A DNA stretch of 64,000 bases from Toxonevra muliebris (taxonomy: Eukaryota > Arthropoda > Insecta > Diptera > Pallopteridae), in assembly GCA_963691655.1 (NCBI GenBank), contig OY829329.1, positions 20,350,708 to 20,414,707 of the forward strand, given 5' to 3'. Position 1 is the stretch's first letter. Every line of letters begins with the position of its first letter. The position numbers were made by a program, and so were the translations under genes. The notes under the pieces are model-generated. The model was not told the DNA's origin and did no database searches. It saw nothing but the letters and a program-made list of their open reading frames with translations. Below are positions 25,780 to 37,139 of the stretch, piece after piece.

Positions 25780-27180
25780 TAATGAATATTTAAAGATGCA
25801 TGCCCATTCACTTCAAAAGAATGACGAGCAATTAGAGTTACCATACGTTCGGCATTCATATGGATTATTCAGACTCTTAGTCTAGTAACCAGAGTCCCTA
25901 CTTTCAGTAATTTGTCTAGATATAATTTTTAATGATAAGTTTCACCAAACACATACAACAAATTAAAAATAAACCCGAAGTAAGTCTCAGGGCTTAAAAT
26001 ATTTAAGCTTATAATCTTAGCCTAATAATGCTCAAAGCAACTTGATTCGAAGGATCTCTTTCCATCCAGTGGTTCTACGAATCTAGGGAATATATGCCAA
26101 CCCCTCCCGGATGCTATACTACTTTTCAAAATGCTTTATCGACTGCCAGGATCCAAATTTGATTTTGGTCACAGGGGGGAAATAAAATAATAAAAATATG
26201 TGAGAAAAAGAGACCGATCTCCATATTGGGGATTTTTTTCCCCCCAGATAAATGCTTAAGATTAATTTTCAAACTAGGAACAAAAGTGGATAAATGTCTT
26301 AAAGTTTTAGGAACAATTTTTGGTCCCTAGTTTTTTTATCTTAACCTCAAAAAGATGGTTAAAAGTGAAAACAAAATTCACCGAATAATCAATTAAAATT
26401 TTTTAAAAAAATACTAGTGTCATACAATATGTATTCCAATGCAATCGAAAACCCTTTGACTTGCCATTACTGATGGTGAACCTAACCTAAAAAAAAAATT
26501 AGCAAAAATGCCAAAACTTGTTATATACTCATTTTTATTCATTCAGATTCAGTTCAGTTGGGAATTCGCTTAATTTTTTTATTGTACCGAGGTATAATTT
26601 TAATAAATTTTGAATGACCAGCGATTGATGACGGCTCAAACCTAATAAAAATAGCCAAAAATGCCAAAAACATAAGTAAAAAAAAAAACTAAAAAATAAA
26701 AAAAACGCGGTAAGAGACAATAAAAACCGCTAACGGACGGGAAAATCAAACATTTTTGTCCCTGTTTCTGAGGTAAGAATCATCGTCATCGATCGGAGGT
26801 CACGAGGTTGTCACAATTATGACTCAGTACGATCAAAAAATTCGGTGAATTCCCCACTGAATGATAATCATTTAAAAAAATGAGAATCTGACCATTTTTG
26901 GTCATTTTTTTTGAGGTGAGGCAAATCAATGAGGCACCGAAGTTATGCCCTTCACGATTGAAATTTCGGCCTTTTTTTTGAGGTTAAGATCAAAGAAACT
27001 CGCAAACAAAAATTTGTCCAAAAACTTCAAGACATTTATCTATTTTCGTCCCTTTAATCGGGGTACTTTCAGCATTGATGGGTTAAATAACTTATATTCT
27101 AAAGAAAGAAATCGAGTGATGCCTGATCTGTGATTATAACTAATCACACAGCGCAACACTGGTTGCTGATTTAAGAGTGA
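25780..27180. other. Non-coding DNA
   Basis: No supported gene. Repeated AAAATGCCAAAA-like stretches occur near 26500-26700 on an AT-rich background. Confidence 0.4.
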
Positions 27181-27332
27181 AAAATTTAAGCAGAATCGAC
27201 GTCGGACCGAGCTCAGCCTCCGACGACGATCCGAGGCGCGATTTCGGGACCTTGGGCCGATTTCGATCCGCCGTTGGCCCCGAATGTCGGTACGACTTGG
27301 GCCACGTAAGTCGCTCCGACGTCGGTCATGCA
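27181..27332. repeat. GC-rich, GACGTC-containing patch
   Basis: A sharply GC-richer segment holds GACGTCGGACC near its left end and CCGACGTCGGTCATGC near its right end, with CGA/TCG-rich DNA between. The ends resemble the arms of the palindrome at 27581-27685, so it may be a longer member of that family. Open frames here on both strands result from the GC content. Confidence 0.45.
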
Positions 27333-27580
27333 TGTCGCTCCAATATCTATATGGAGATTGGGAATTGGGTCTCAAGGGCGTAATCTAATAAAGTACATTT
27401 TCTTGGCATTCAAATACATAAGAAAATGGCACTCAAATCCTTGAAAACTTATTTCTGGTTGAGATTAAATTAACACTTTTACTGGGGAGTTTGCGGTATT
27501 GGTGCGCTTGTTCGCGTTTTAACTCGCATCGTCTTTCCATATTTTATTTTTATTTTCGTTGAATTAAATGACATTTTCCA

Positions 27581-27685
27581 AGTGAAAAATTAAGTCGGCC
27601 ACCGTAGATCCGACGTCGCACAGATATCAGATTCAAGTCAAGATTCCGACGTCGGACCTACGGTGGTAAATTTAATTTTTTACTC
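27581..27685. mobile_element. Palindromic foldback element
   Basis: The left arm AGTGAAAAATTAA then CCACCGTAGATCCGACGTCG (27581-27619) pairs with the right arm CCGACGTCGGACCTACGGTGG-type sequence then TTTAATTTTTTACT (27646-27685). The loop is about 25 bp. It would form a near-complete hairpin. Confidence 0.75.
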
Positions 27686-27747
27686 AGGTAGCGAGGCGAT
27701 TTTTGAAAGCGTCACGTCGACAAATTTTCATTCAATATGTTTCAATG

Positions 27748-28182
27748 TGCGCATTTACAATAAAGCGAGGCGAGCTTTCGTCTCGCCAGTGAATTTCGAA
27801 AATTTGAAAAACCTTGCGAGCGAGATACGATGCTGATACATGTAGAGCTGCCAGATTACTACATACTGTTGAAATTAAATAAAATATAATGAATATTAGT
27901 AGAAAACTGTGGAAAAACTGTGCAGCGATTATTGAACTAATAAATAATCTTTTTACTTTATTTTCCTCAGAATAGCTTCATTTTAAAATATATACACTAT
28001 TTTTGAGAAAGGAAGATGGAAACTCTACATGAAGTAAAATCATTTTAATCATTTTAAACAGTTCATATTAATCGCGTCTCGCTTAATTGTAAATTGAACA
28101 ACGAGACTAGCGACGAGAAGTCTCGCTGCCGAAATCGACTTCGAAACTCGCCTCGCATCCTCGCTCTATTGTAAATGGGGCT
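27748..28182. mobile_element. MITE with long GCGAGGCGAG-containing terminal inverted repeats
   Basis: Left GCGCATTTACAATAAAGCGA / GGCGAGCTTTCGTCTCGCC is mirrored on the right by ACTCGCCTCGCATCCTCGCT / CTATTGTAAATGGGGC. The element is about 435 bp. The interior has no transposase frame. Confidence 0.65.
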
Positions 28183-29984
28183 TTACTTTTGGCTAAAAAA
28201 AAAAAGTTCACAAATAATCGAAATTTTAAAATGATAAGATTTCGTATCAAAATATTTGAAATTGCAAATTTGATATAATTTCTCTCTTTGGTTTTTGTCC
28301 GGTTCGAAAGATCTATCGGTCTTTGACTAGATGTTTTATTGCTCCATGTGATTTCATTTAATTTACTGTTAATTTTGACGATTCGCATACAAAAAGATCA
28401 TTGAAGAGTCATGGAGCTATTGAGCAAATTTTCCCGATGTTTTTTTTTTTCAATGTTCAGGTGAAGCCCAAATTGAATCTGGCAACCCTTCCTAGTTGTA
28501 GAATATAATGTTTGAAATCTGATTGTTAATACAAGGGTTAAAGCTTTTAATTATATATTACACCATTAATTAATATAAAAAAACCCCTAAAAAGAGCAGT
28601 AAAAAAATATAAAAGTTCAAAACCTTTGCGCCCGCCATGATAAAAACCTTGATCCGCCGCTGATATAAATGTAAATATGAAAGTGAAAATTTTAAGCAAA
28701 TGAGTTTGAAAAACCAATTTTAATTAATTACACATTTCATTATTTAAGTATATAAGGTAGGTACTAAATACACACACATGCTTGCATACAATTATCCTGT
28801 GACGTCAGCAAATTCCTAACTCTACAAGAAGATTCATATGAATTTCATACTCAAAAGGATATTTTAAGGAATCCTGCTGCTATTTCTACTACAATATGAA
28901 AAGTATTACAATAGGTAGTTACATATTGTTATAAGAAATGTGCTTTCGGTTTTTTTGCATAATCACTTTGCACACGGACATGCATATATTTCATGTATAA
29001 GTTTGTTCATGTGCATGTATATATGTATGTATGTATAAGGTAGTTGCTTTAATTGAGGCCACTTGAGTTGCTGCAGATCTACAGACAAAAAAATTTCCTT
29101 ATGGATTTCTTTATGAATGAATGTATCCCAAAAAACTGCTATTCATTGCATTTATGTACAGTTTCATTACTATGATGTAAACATTCATAAATCTAATGAA
29201 TGAGTTTATAATATTGATGAATCAAAAGAATCGAGATTTACTGTAGAAGTTCATAAGAAATTTTTTCTGTGTATGCAATTTTCTTGTCATCAATATGTTT
29301 TTTTTTTTTCTGTTTTACTTTTTCTAAGATTATACTTCTTCTTGTTAATGCAGAATTAAAGTAAACCTTTTAATTTTCTACAATTCACAAGCAATTTAAC
29401 ATGCTCTTTCTTCACTCATATGCATACATACATACATATGTATGTATAAGTGTCTGAATGTATGTATGTATATGTAAATTTACTTGATGCACTCTCCCTG
29501 GGGACTACATGAGAAAGCTTTTTATGTATGTGGCTCTTTTAGCATTTTCCTAAAATCGCCACACAAATTATTTGCCTTCATCTTGGAAATTTATTGCATG
29601 TGTGTTTAATGAGTGTGGTGCATGTGTGTGTGTGTGTAAGTGTGTGAGAGTGCCTGTGCTTATGCAACAAAATTGCTTTATCTTTGATGGACAATCGATA
29701 TCCACGTTAATTTCAATGATTGAAAATATTTTAGTTAAAATTTCTAATAGAATAAACTCGAAATCTACTAATGAAGATTATACACATTGGAGCAGGAAGG
29801 GGAACCTAATGAATCTTTTGGTCACTTAGGTATGCTTCTATAGTATATTTCTACCTCAGACTTTCGAACTTAGAAATAACTATTTTAGTTGAAAGTTAGT
29901 CAACGATTGAGACATTAGACTCCAATTTGATTAGATCGAAATCTGTATTTCACTGTTGTCGTAAACTGCACTCAATCCATCAAG
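28183..29984. other. Non-coding DNA with short microsatellites
   Basis: TATG/CATA runs (about 29010-29040 and 29420-29470) and a GT run (about 29620-29645) occur. No gene supported. Confidence 0.45.
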
Positions 29985-30165
29985 CACTGCTTGGTTTATG
30001 GACACAATAATGTAGAAGGGTTGATGAACTAGCTAGAAACGGATGTAATTTAGATGCAGAACTTAAACATAGACACGAACGAATATTCTCCTGCCAATCA
30101 GCAGTGGCAGACCCAAAGAGGATTGCACTCCTTCTCAAAATGATGGTTTTGGTTTTTGGTCTGAA
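29985..30165 (+). pseudogene. Non-LTR retrotransposon RNase H relic
   Basis: In two frames the plus strand reads VYGHNNVEG (the GH...EGN motif of the RNase H domain in I/R1-type elements) and, after a frameshift, VDELARNGCNLDAELKH, the helix that carries the conserved Asp-Glu-x-Ala. This domain degrades the RNA strand during retrotransposition. Only about 60 residues remain. Confidence 0.6.
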
Positions 30166-30650
30166 TATCACGATGATTTTAGTCAGAGATTTGGGCTGAA
30201 TTTTGATCTGATCTTTTGCCTGAAGTTTGGTCTGATATTGATCAGTTTCAGAAGTCTGAATATCGGGATAATTTTTAGTCTAAGTTTTAATCCGAATTCG
30301 CTCTGAATTTCGATTTGAATTTGATCTTTTATCTAATTTTTGGTCAGTATTTAATTTGAATTCTAGTCTAAGTTTGCTCTGAGTTTTAATCTGCTTTTGG
30401 TCTGAGACTTAGCCTGTGATTTGGCCTTACATTTGGTTTGGTTTTTGATCTGTATTTCAGTACAGTTTCGATCAAAGTCGTGGTATAAAAATTAGGACAA
30501 TTTTAAACTGAATTTCAATCCTAATGTACTTGATGAATTTGGTCTGAATTTGATCTGATTACTGGCTTGAATTTTGATCTATTTTTGAGCTGGGCCTTAG
30601 TCTGGGTTTTGGATTAGGTTTTGGTTTGATAACTATCTTATAATTTAGCA
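30166..30650. repeat. Degenerate short-period repeat (TTTGGTCTGAATTTTGAT type)
   Basis: A diverged unit of roughly 13-19 bp built on TTTGGTCTGAATT is repeated about thirty times, in the same style as the degenerate repeat at 11180-11510. Confidence 0.65.
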
Positions 30651-30749
30651 AAATCAATCCACCTTGAAAACAAATTCGGCTCTGCCAATCGGCATCCCGG
30701 GAAGTCTTATATAAAGAATATGTAAACTTTACCCCAATATCAGTTGGTC

Positions 30750-30885
30750 AAACACTTCGGCATAAAACTGAACCGTAGGTCCCTTTCATTCGTACACAAA
30801 TATAACTTACACAACATGAATGCATGCGAAAGGCTCGGCCTAAGCCTTCCATGAGCTGTTGTGTCATAAAAGAACAAGAAGATGG
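30750..30885 (+). mobile_element. SINE 3' part (CTGTTGTG..CATAAAAGAA type), copy 1
   Basis: This runs from ACTTCGGCATAAAACTG through TAGGTCCC, ACAAATATAACTTACACAAC and GGCCTAAGCCTTCCATGAGC to CTGTTGTGTCATAAAAGAAC. It aligns with 40525-40665, and its last part with 38095-38145. Confidence 0.65.
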
Positions 30886-31646
30886 AAGTTGCGTTGCATA
30901 GAATCAGTATGATATTTATTATGTAACTGTCTTGTACTTCAGAAACAGCTTTTACGTCATTTGGGTAGAAGATTTTTCGAAAAACTAGAAGATATCAATG
31001 ATATATCTAAAATAAACATCACTAGATTTACTAATCTCTCTCCTGGCCATTTTCTTCGAAGTGCACCTAGAGAGAGAGAGAGAGAACCTAATCTCTATTT
31101 CAGTTAGAGTTGGGGAGACTAAAGACGCTACAGAACCAATATCTGAGGAGTCTTCAAAAGCATTACAAATGGGAACATTCATGGAGAGCTCATTGGCATA
31201 AAAGACCAATTTCTTAACTCCAAATCATTAAATTACATCGTGTTTTCCCAATTTTAAATTTTTACTTATTTATTGAAAATAGCATTGCCCAATATATTAA
31301 GTTTTTTTGTCGTTAGCGACTTGATTACAATGAACGCAGCAGCGACTCTTACCCTACTTTTCATAAAATGATTTATTTTAATTACTTACGTTCGAAAACA
31401 ACAGAGACAATCAAAATACAATTATTTAAGTCAATTTACTTGTTTTACATTCCAGGACTGATAATTTGTTTATCTTACACTCTGTCGTAGCGATAGCTAC
31501 AATTGTCTTCGTGTTCCAGTAGTGCAATATCGCGGCTAATTCGTTCGACTCGATAAGAATACATTAGTTTTAAGTTTTGACAGATGTAGTCGTGTCGCTG
31601 CCGTGTTAATTCTGTTCAAGCAATAAATACAAAAGAAATCTTTTTT
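30886..31646. other. Non-coding DNA
   Basis: Includes an AGAG run near 31070-31085. Part next to 31647 may be the 5' flank of the Harbinger relic. No gene supported. Confidence 0.4.
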
Positions 31647-32157
31647 ATGGATGGATTCCATGGCAGCAGCGGTATTTTTAATAGAGCCATCCCTTCCTCG
31701 AAGCAAAAGCTTAAAAATGAAACTCAAGCTTTTAAGATTAATGCTTGTAATCTTATTAATATGTACAACCAATTAATTCATTTTCTTAGGTTTGTAAAGA
31801 ATTTCAGGCTCAAAAAAGACGTATCCAAATACGTACTGAATGTAGTGGAAGATGAACTTGGGCCAAATCCAAAGCAGAGAGTTACAGCTTTGGAACACGT
31901 TGTGGATGTTTTGCGATTTCTGTCGGAGGGGAGATATCAGCATGGTGTTGGAAAATATCAGAAAGTTGGAATGGCACAATCAATGTGATGTCGAAAGCGA
32001 TAAAATGGAGCTTGAATATATTGGAGGCGAAGCTTTGAGCAAAGTGACTAATGAAGAAATAATGAAGAAACAAGGGTGGCTAAAAAAGATTTATAATAAA
32101 AGATTTAGAAATAGTTCCCTCAACAGAAACAGAAGAGAAATTTTTATATTTCAACCA
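31647..32157 (+). pseudogene. PIF/Harbinger transposase relic (N-terminal part)
   Basis: An ATG frame of 113 codons (31647-31985) reads through FRLKKDVSKYVLNVVEDELG, then LRFLSEGRYQHGVGKYQKVG and MAQSM. This is the helix-turn-helix layout before the DDE_Tnp_4 core of Harbinger transposases (the usual pattern is RFLATGSFQ ... GISQSSVSR). After a frameshift near 31985 the same protein continues as MSKAIKWSLNILEAKL and then a stop. The DDE catalytic part is missing. The family moves by cut and paste into 3-bp sites. Confidence 0.7.
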
Positions 32158-33084
32158 TAAAAGTTATTGCAATACCAACGCCGTGCTTAGGCATTCTTTA
32201 CATTTTGATCTGCTTCAAAAAAAAAAAAAAACACCCAATATTTTTAAAACTTTGTTTTCCTGTTTATCTTTATTTTTCTTTCGCTCCCAACACTCTTCAG
32301 CATTCGTACAAAATCATCACGAAAAATTTTCATATTTTTGGTTTTATTGATTTCACGAATTTCGAAATTTCAGGGCAATTTCGTGATCACGTTGGAATTA
32401 AGAATATTAATGGTTTAATCGTAGCTACGATGGGAGCTTCGTCGAAATCAGGGAATTTTCTCTCTTTGACATGAAATATGGCTTAATGAAAACCAGACTT
32501 AAGTATTTTACGTGTCACGTGAAATACTTGTACACGCAAACAATAGAATTCTCAATTCTACAAATTCTTAACATTCATATATTAATTTTTTCCTCTTTCC
32601 AGTACTACAAACTCAATCTTCACACGAATCTCTTGCGACTCAACAGGCCCAGTACGTAAATTTTCGGCAAAGCAAGCTTTGTTTTCACCATCACTCGTTG
32701 CAATATTTTAGAAAAGACTATCGTTTCCAATTATTGTCTCAACTGTCTGGTTAGACCCCATATCACTAAACTATGATCGGCGACCTTGGGGGACCATATT
32801 CTAGTCTATCCGTTGTCTAGACCACCATCACCAAAGCCTCGCGTGAAGACCGGGAGAGTCGCTAAATCTCAAAAACATGCATTTCATCGGCCGACCAATG
32901 ATTCCTACACAGCCGCTTAATACTATCATGAATCGTATGATACGCCGGAGCTTTGTAATGCCCTACTTCAGGGACCAGCAGATCAATGACCTGCTGGACG
33001 GTGTTGTAAGAACGTTGAAGGAGCCGTAATGTTTAAGCCATTTTTTTTTTAATGATATAGTCAACACACACAGAGATATTGCCT
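32158..33084. other. Non-coding DNA
   Basis: A GC-richer patch lies at about 32740-33030, with no recognisable frame. It could be degraded transposon. Nothing else supported. Confidence 0.35.
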
Positions 33085-33561
33085 CTATAAATGCAGAGTA
33101 TTGTGTTGATTGGGGAAGGAAGATATGTTAACGGAAGAAGGAAAAGTTTCTGTGAATGATTGTTTTAATTTGGCAACCTGTTCCGTAGTCGCGCGGTTTG
33201 ACAGAGGACTAGAACTATCTCTGTGGTGCGTGATGCGTTGGAATACCGTGGCTTTAAAGTACACTTGAACTGTTCTCATCAAATCGCGCATTTTCACTGA
33301 ACATTCACCATGAAAATAGCGGTAGAATAGAATAGTCACGCATGCCACGTTTCTACGATGTTCCAAGTATTGAATAAAGCTGGAAACTTTACAGTTTCCT
33401 ATTAGCTTTATCGCTCGATGCTGAATACGGTCCAGCAGCTCCAGTTGGGTTCGTGAAAAATTTTGATTTCCACTATTTTTTTTTTTAATTTGAATTAGTT
33501 TTTTTTCCCATTCTTTTCTACCCATCTTCTTATCTCTAACAACTATATTCGTTCCATTCAA
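33085..33561 (-). pseudogene. CR1-like non-LTR retrotransposon, C-terminal relic
   Basis: The minus-strand frame contains LELLDRIQHRAIKLIGNCKV, LEHRRNVACVTILFYRYFHG and ECSVKMRDLM. This is the hallmark C-terminal region of CR1/jockey-superfamily reverse transcriptases from arthropods (pattern LD+IQRRAIRLI ... L.HRR.VA..SLFYRY.+G). The usual end of the protein (the segment with P...N.FK..+) is frame-broken near 33150, giving SSVNISSFPNQHN. The upstream RT catalytic domain is absent. The frame has no credible start. Confidence 0.78.
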
Positions 33562-34284
33562 ATTGCCTACTATTTTATTAAATTCTATTCAAATCTCGAA
33601 TTATACAAACCGTTTACCGACATCAGAAGTCGGTTCTAGTACCAGATATGTGAAAATGTTGGCTATTTTGTACGGTTTATAAAATTTAAACCTTGTTCTC
33701 AATTACCTAAAACCTTGCAGGCTTATATTATTGAGAATCCATATTATACCTCAAGTTAAATGGATCACCCTGTATAATGATAAGTATACAAATTCGTAAA
33801 TTTTTACGTACATTTTTGGAATTCCTAATTAGCATGACTCTATAAATTAAAGGAAGTGATACTCGTACATACATATTTATTTAGTTCTGCGAACAATTGC
33901 TAATGACGAAATTCGGGAATATGACAGTAGCAAAATATTTTTACTACTGTTTATTTTTGGTGTGCTCATAAATGCTCATAAATAAAAATGGTTTATCATA
34001 AATCCATTCGGATTTATGAATTTACTATGCAATGTTGCTACTATGTTCATATGCCAGAAGTTATATAATTGAAGTAGATGTATATGCAATATGAATGCCA
34101 GAATTTATAGTGGGTATTCAGATTTTTCTTATGAAATATTCAATTGGTTGTAGTTAAAAGAAATAAGAATTTATTAAATCAAATAAAATCATATGAGTAT
34201 AAAATCTTGATTGAAATATACGAGTGCATATTCAAGTATCTACATATTAAAACACATATTCGAGATATTGCGATATATAATATA
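33562..34284. other. Non-coding DNA
   Basis: No supported feature. Confidence 0.4.
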
Positions 34285-35480
34285 CAGGGTGACAATCGTA
34301 AAGTGACGCACACATTTCAGCAGTTATTTTCAAAAGGACGTACTTCCATTAAGTACAATTAAGTGTTAACATTGCTGAATATATAAGCATTCATTTGAAC
34401 CCCACCTCATTCAATATAACCTCCTTTAGCCTGCACACATGCCTTCAATCGATCCGGAAATCGTAGGACTGTTCGCCGCAGGACTTCCTGATCAATTTCA
34501 GTCCAGGCTTTCTCTAATGAATTTGTCAGCGACTCCAGACTGTGGTGTTGAGATGCACAAGCCTTACTCTCTAAAATACTTCAAATAGAGTAGTCCATTG
34601 GATTTAAGTCTAGGGAGTATGGTGGCCATTCTTGAGATGTCATGAATCCAGAAAAATTGTCTTTTATCCATGTTTGCGTTAATTTTGCCATGTGGGAAGG
34701 TGCAGAATCTTGCTGGAAAGTCCAGTTTTCATTTCCAAATGTATCTTGGGCCCAGGGAAGAACATGTTCATTTAAAATGCTCCGATAAACAACCTGGTCA
34801 ATTTTAACACCCTCTTCAACGAATATTAGAGGGGTTCTGGCATTAACGGAAACTCCAGCCCAGCATTGAAATGTTGTTCAACCGTGAAAATTTTTTCATC
34901 TGTAAACAAGATATTTTCAACATTTTTTAACACGGAGGAGCGTAGCAACGCCTTGCATCTTTCTTTCCTTTTTTTTTGTCAGATCTTGAGCTTTTCGGAG
35001 CTTGTACGGCTTAAGATTAAGCTTTGATTTTGCAATGATTCGCACTGTTTCACGGTTTACTCCCATTTCCTTAGCGATTTTTCTCATTGAGCGCCTTGGA
35101 TTTCGCTTGATTCGTTTACGAATTTTTTCTGTTAAACCAGTAGTGAGTGGCAACTGTTGAAAATTTTCCCCGGTCTCTATCTCCAAAACCCCCAGTTTCA
35201 TCATATCGAATAATAGCTCGGTCTACCGTACGACTTGACAAATTTAAAGCCTTTGCAATTTGACGGCTACTATAATTTGCCAAATGAAATTTCATAATTT
35301 CACGACGAATATTTTCCTTGTCCATTTTTATGGAAATTTCAAAATGTAATAACAAAAATTCAAATGAAATTAAAAGCAAAGCCAATGATGAATGAATTTG
35401 CTTTTTAAATTAAAGTAACGGTAAATGGCAAAGCTTGCTGCAGAGCATTAAACTTGCGTCACTTTACAATTGTCACCCTG
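34285..35480 (-). mobile_element. maT (DD37D) transposon, copy 2, complete ends
   Basis: Ends CAGGGTGACAATCGTAAAGT (34285) and ACTTTACAATTGTCACCCTG (35461-35480) are flanked by TA on both sides. Length 1196 bp, about 100 bp shorter than copy 1, mainly because of one internal deletion. It is nearly identical to copy 1 at 22912-24209 but in the opposite orientation. Confidence 0.92.
34407..35325 (-). pseudogene. maT-family transposase, frameshifted and internally deleted
   Basis: The Met at 35325 matches copy 1. Lesions relative to copy 1 are a 4-nt insertion near 35145 that shifts the frame after FSTVAT, and a deletion of about 84 nt near 34868, between the first catalytic Asp (FTDEK) and the second (QQDSAPSH). 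Unlike copy 1, it keeps the uninterrupted segment between the second and third Asp. The two copies therefore carry different, complementary damage. Not functional. Confidence 0.87.
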
Positions 35481-36189
35481 TATATATCCTTAATTTGATT
35501 ATCATTATCGGAGTTTAATAAATATTTCATTATATTTTTTTTTTAAATTAATATTGAATTTAAATTCCTTTATGGTTCCATATCCAAACTTTTTGATACA
35601 CAAATGAAAATGTAAAAATCTATTGCAGTTCACATTTAAAACCAAAAAGATTATATTAAAATTGGAAAATATTGTACAGGATTTATGTGATTTTGAAATG
35701 TTTATTCATGCTGTCATTATTGTTCTGTATTGCAAGCGAGTGATTTCTTAAATCAATTGATTTAAAATTTTATTACGATTGCTTAGTCAGCGGCGGCGCC
35801 AATGTTCAATAGGAAGCACAAAACTTTTTATATGAAATGGAGTATAAAAAAATATAAAAACGCAAATTATAATAAATACAAATATGATGGTGATAGTTGG
35901 TGTTAAACTGACGATTTGTTATGATTTAAAAATAATTAAATTTTATGTATGCACGTAAATGCACAGCACACGTTGACGTAAATGCTTAATAAAAAGGATA
36001 ATGCAATAAAATTAATATTACCGTGTATAGTAAAGTGATGCGTACACTATTTTATCCCAGTAGTGTATTCAGCATCCTAGACTACAAAGAGATGTATGTA
36101 CTAAAAGTTCGCTTAGTTGGCAACACTGAATAAAATTTTGACAAACTAAAAAATGTCAGATGATTTGGCAATTATTGAAATAGTCCATT
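35481..36189. other. Non-coding DNA
   Basis: AGTAAAGTGATGCGTACAC near 36029-36047 resembles the inner part of the maT end (GTAAAGTGACGCACAC) and may be a diverged solo end. No gene supported. Confidence 0.35.
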
Positions 36190-37115
36190 TTAGGTTTCAC
36201 TGCAAGCAATCAACATGGAGGAGACAAGAAAACGCAAAGCTACTGAGAAAAAGTCGGTAGAAATTCCACCGCCATCACAGCAGGAGATTCGGTTTGCTTG
36301 TGACCATTTAAAAGTGATTTCAGTGATTTTTCTGTGGAGGACGAATCTCGTGATGGTCGCTTCAAATTTTCGACTGATGACAGAAGTGTGGCTCTGGTGA
36401 AGTCCAAAATTGAAGAAGATCCAAGATTAATTGCTGAAGAACTGGGCTATGGGTTATATCGCGAATATTTAGGGATCAACTTGGATAGACAAAGAAATCA
36501 GAACGAAGGGTTCTTCGAATTTTAACTGATGCTCAAAAAGAGGCCCGTATGCTTTGTGCCCAATATTTTATTAAGAAAAAATTAAAAAATGAAGAGTCCA
36601 GCACTTTAAATAAAATTGTAACAGGTGATGAAGCTTGGTTCTTCAAGTAGGACACAGAAATCAAGCACATCAACTGAAGCCCAGAAGGTGCTCATCCACC
36701 CATTAAATCCAAGCAGCAGAAGACAGCGGCAGATGTAATGATGTTAATTTATTTGACCAGAAAAAAAATTTTAGCCGTTATTTCTCTGAAAACTGGTCAG
36801 ACCTTAACTGCTAAATGGTATATTGAAATCTGCTTACAAGTTTTCGAAAACTCTTTGGAAAACCAGCAAAAAGATGAACTGCACCGGTACTTTTTACATC
36901 ACGATAACGAACCAGCTCACACTGCTGAAAAGCCGAAAAAACGAACAACTTTATTGCACTGTCAGGGATTAAAGAAATTCGTCCAGCACCAAATTTGAGA
37001 GGAAAGGTCTCAGGCAATAATGATGTCAAAGTTGCAAACCTAAAATCTTTTGAGTATTGTTTTTCGAAATGGATCTGCTGGTTAAAAAAATGTACGGACT
37101 GCGACCGTTACATTT
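36190..37115 (+). pseudogene. mariner-family transposase relic
   Basis: Across three frames the plus strand carries a mariner transposase. It starts with MEETRKRKATEKK at 36215, then reads SDFSVEDESRDGRFKFSTDD, VKSKIEEDPRLIAEELGYG, LTDAQKEARMLCAQYF, and VTGDEAWFF with the first catalytic Asp. The frame 36738-36998 then carries RYFLHHDNEPAHTAEK with the second Asp. The YSPDLAP-type third-Asp region is lost. C-terminal traces follow (VKVANLKSF, FEYCFSKWICWLKKC, to about 37115). There are many stops and frameshifts. It is directly followed by a different transposase relic. Confidence 0.78.
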
Positions 37116-37139
37116 CTTCCCATACTAAACTATTGAAAG

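Noticed and set aside
31852..32157. Second plus-strand frame of 102 codons as an independent gene
   Set aside because: Overlaps the Harbinger relic in a shifted frame; only a frameshift product.
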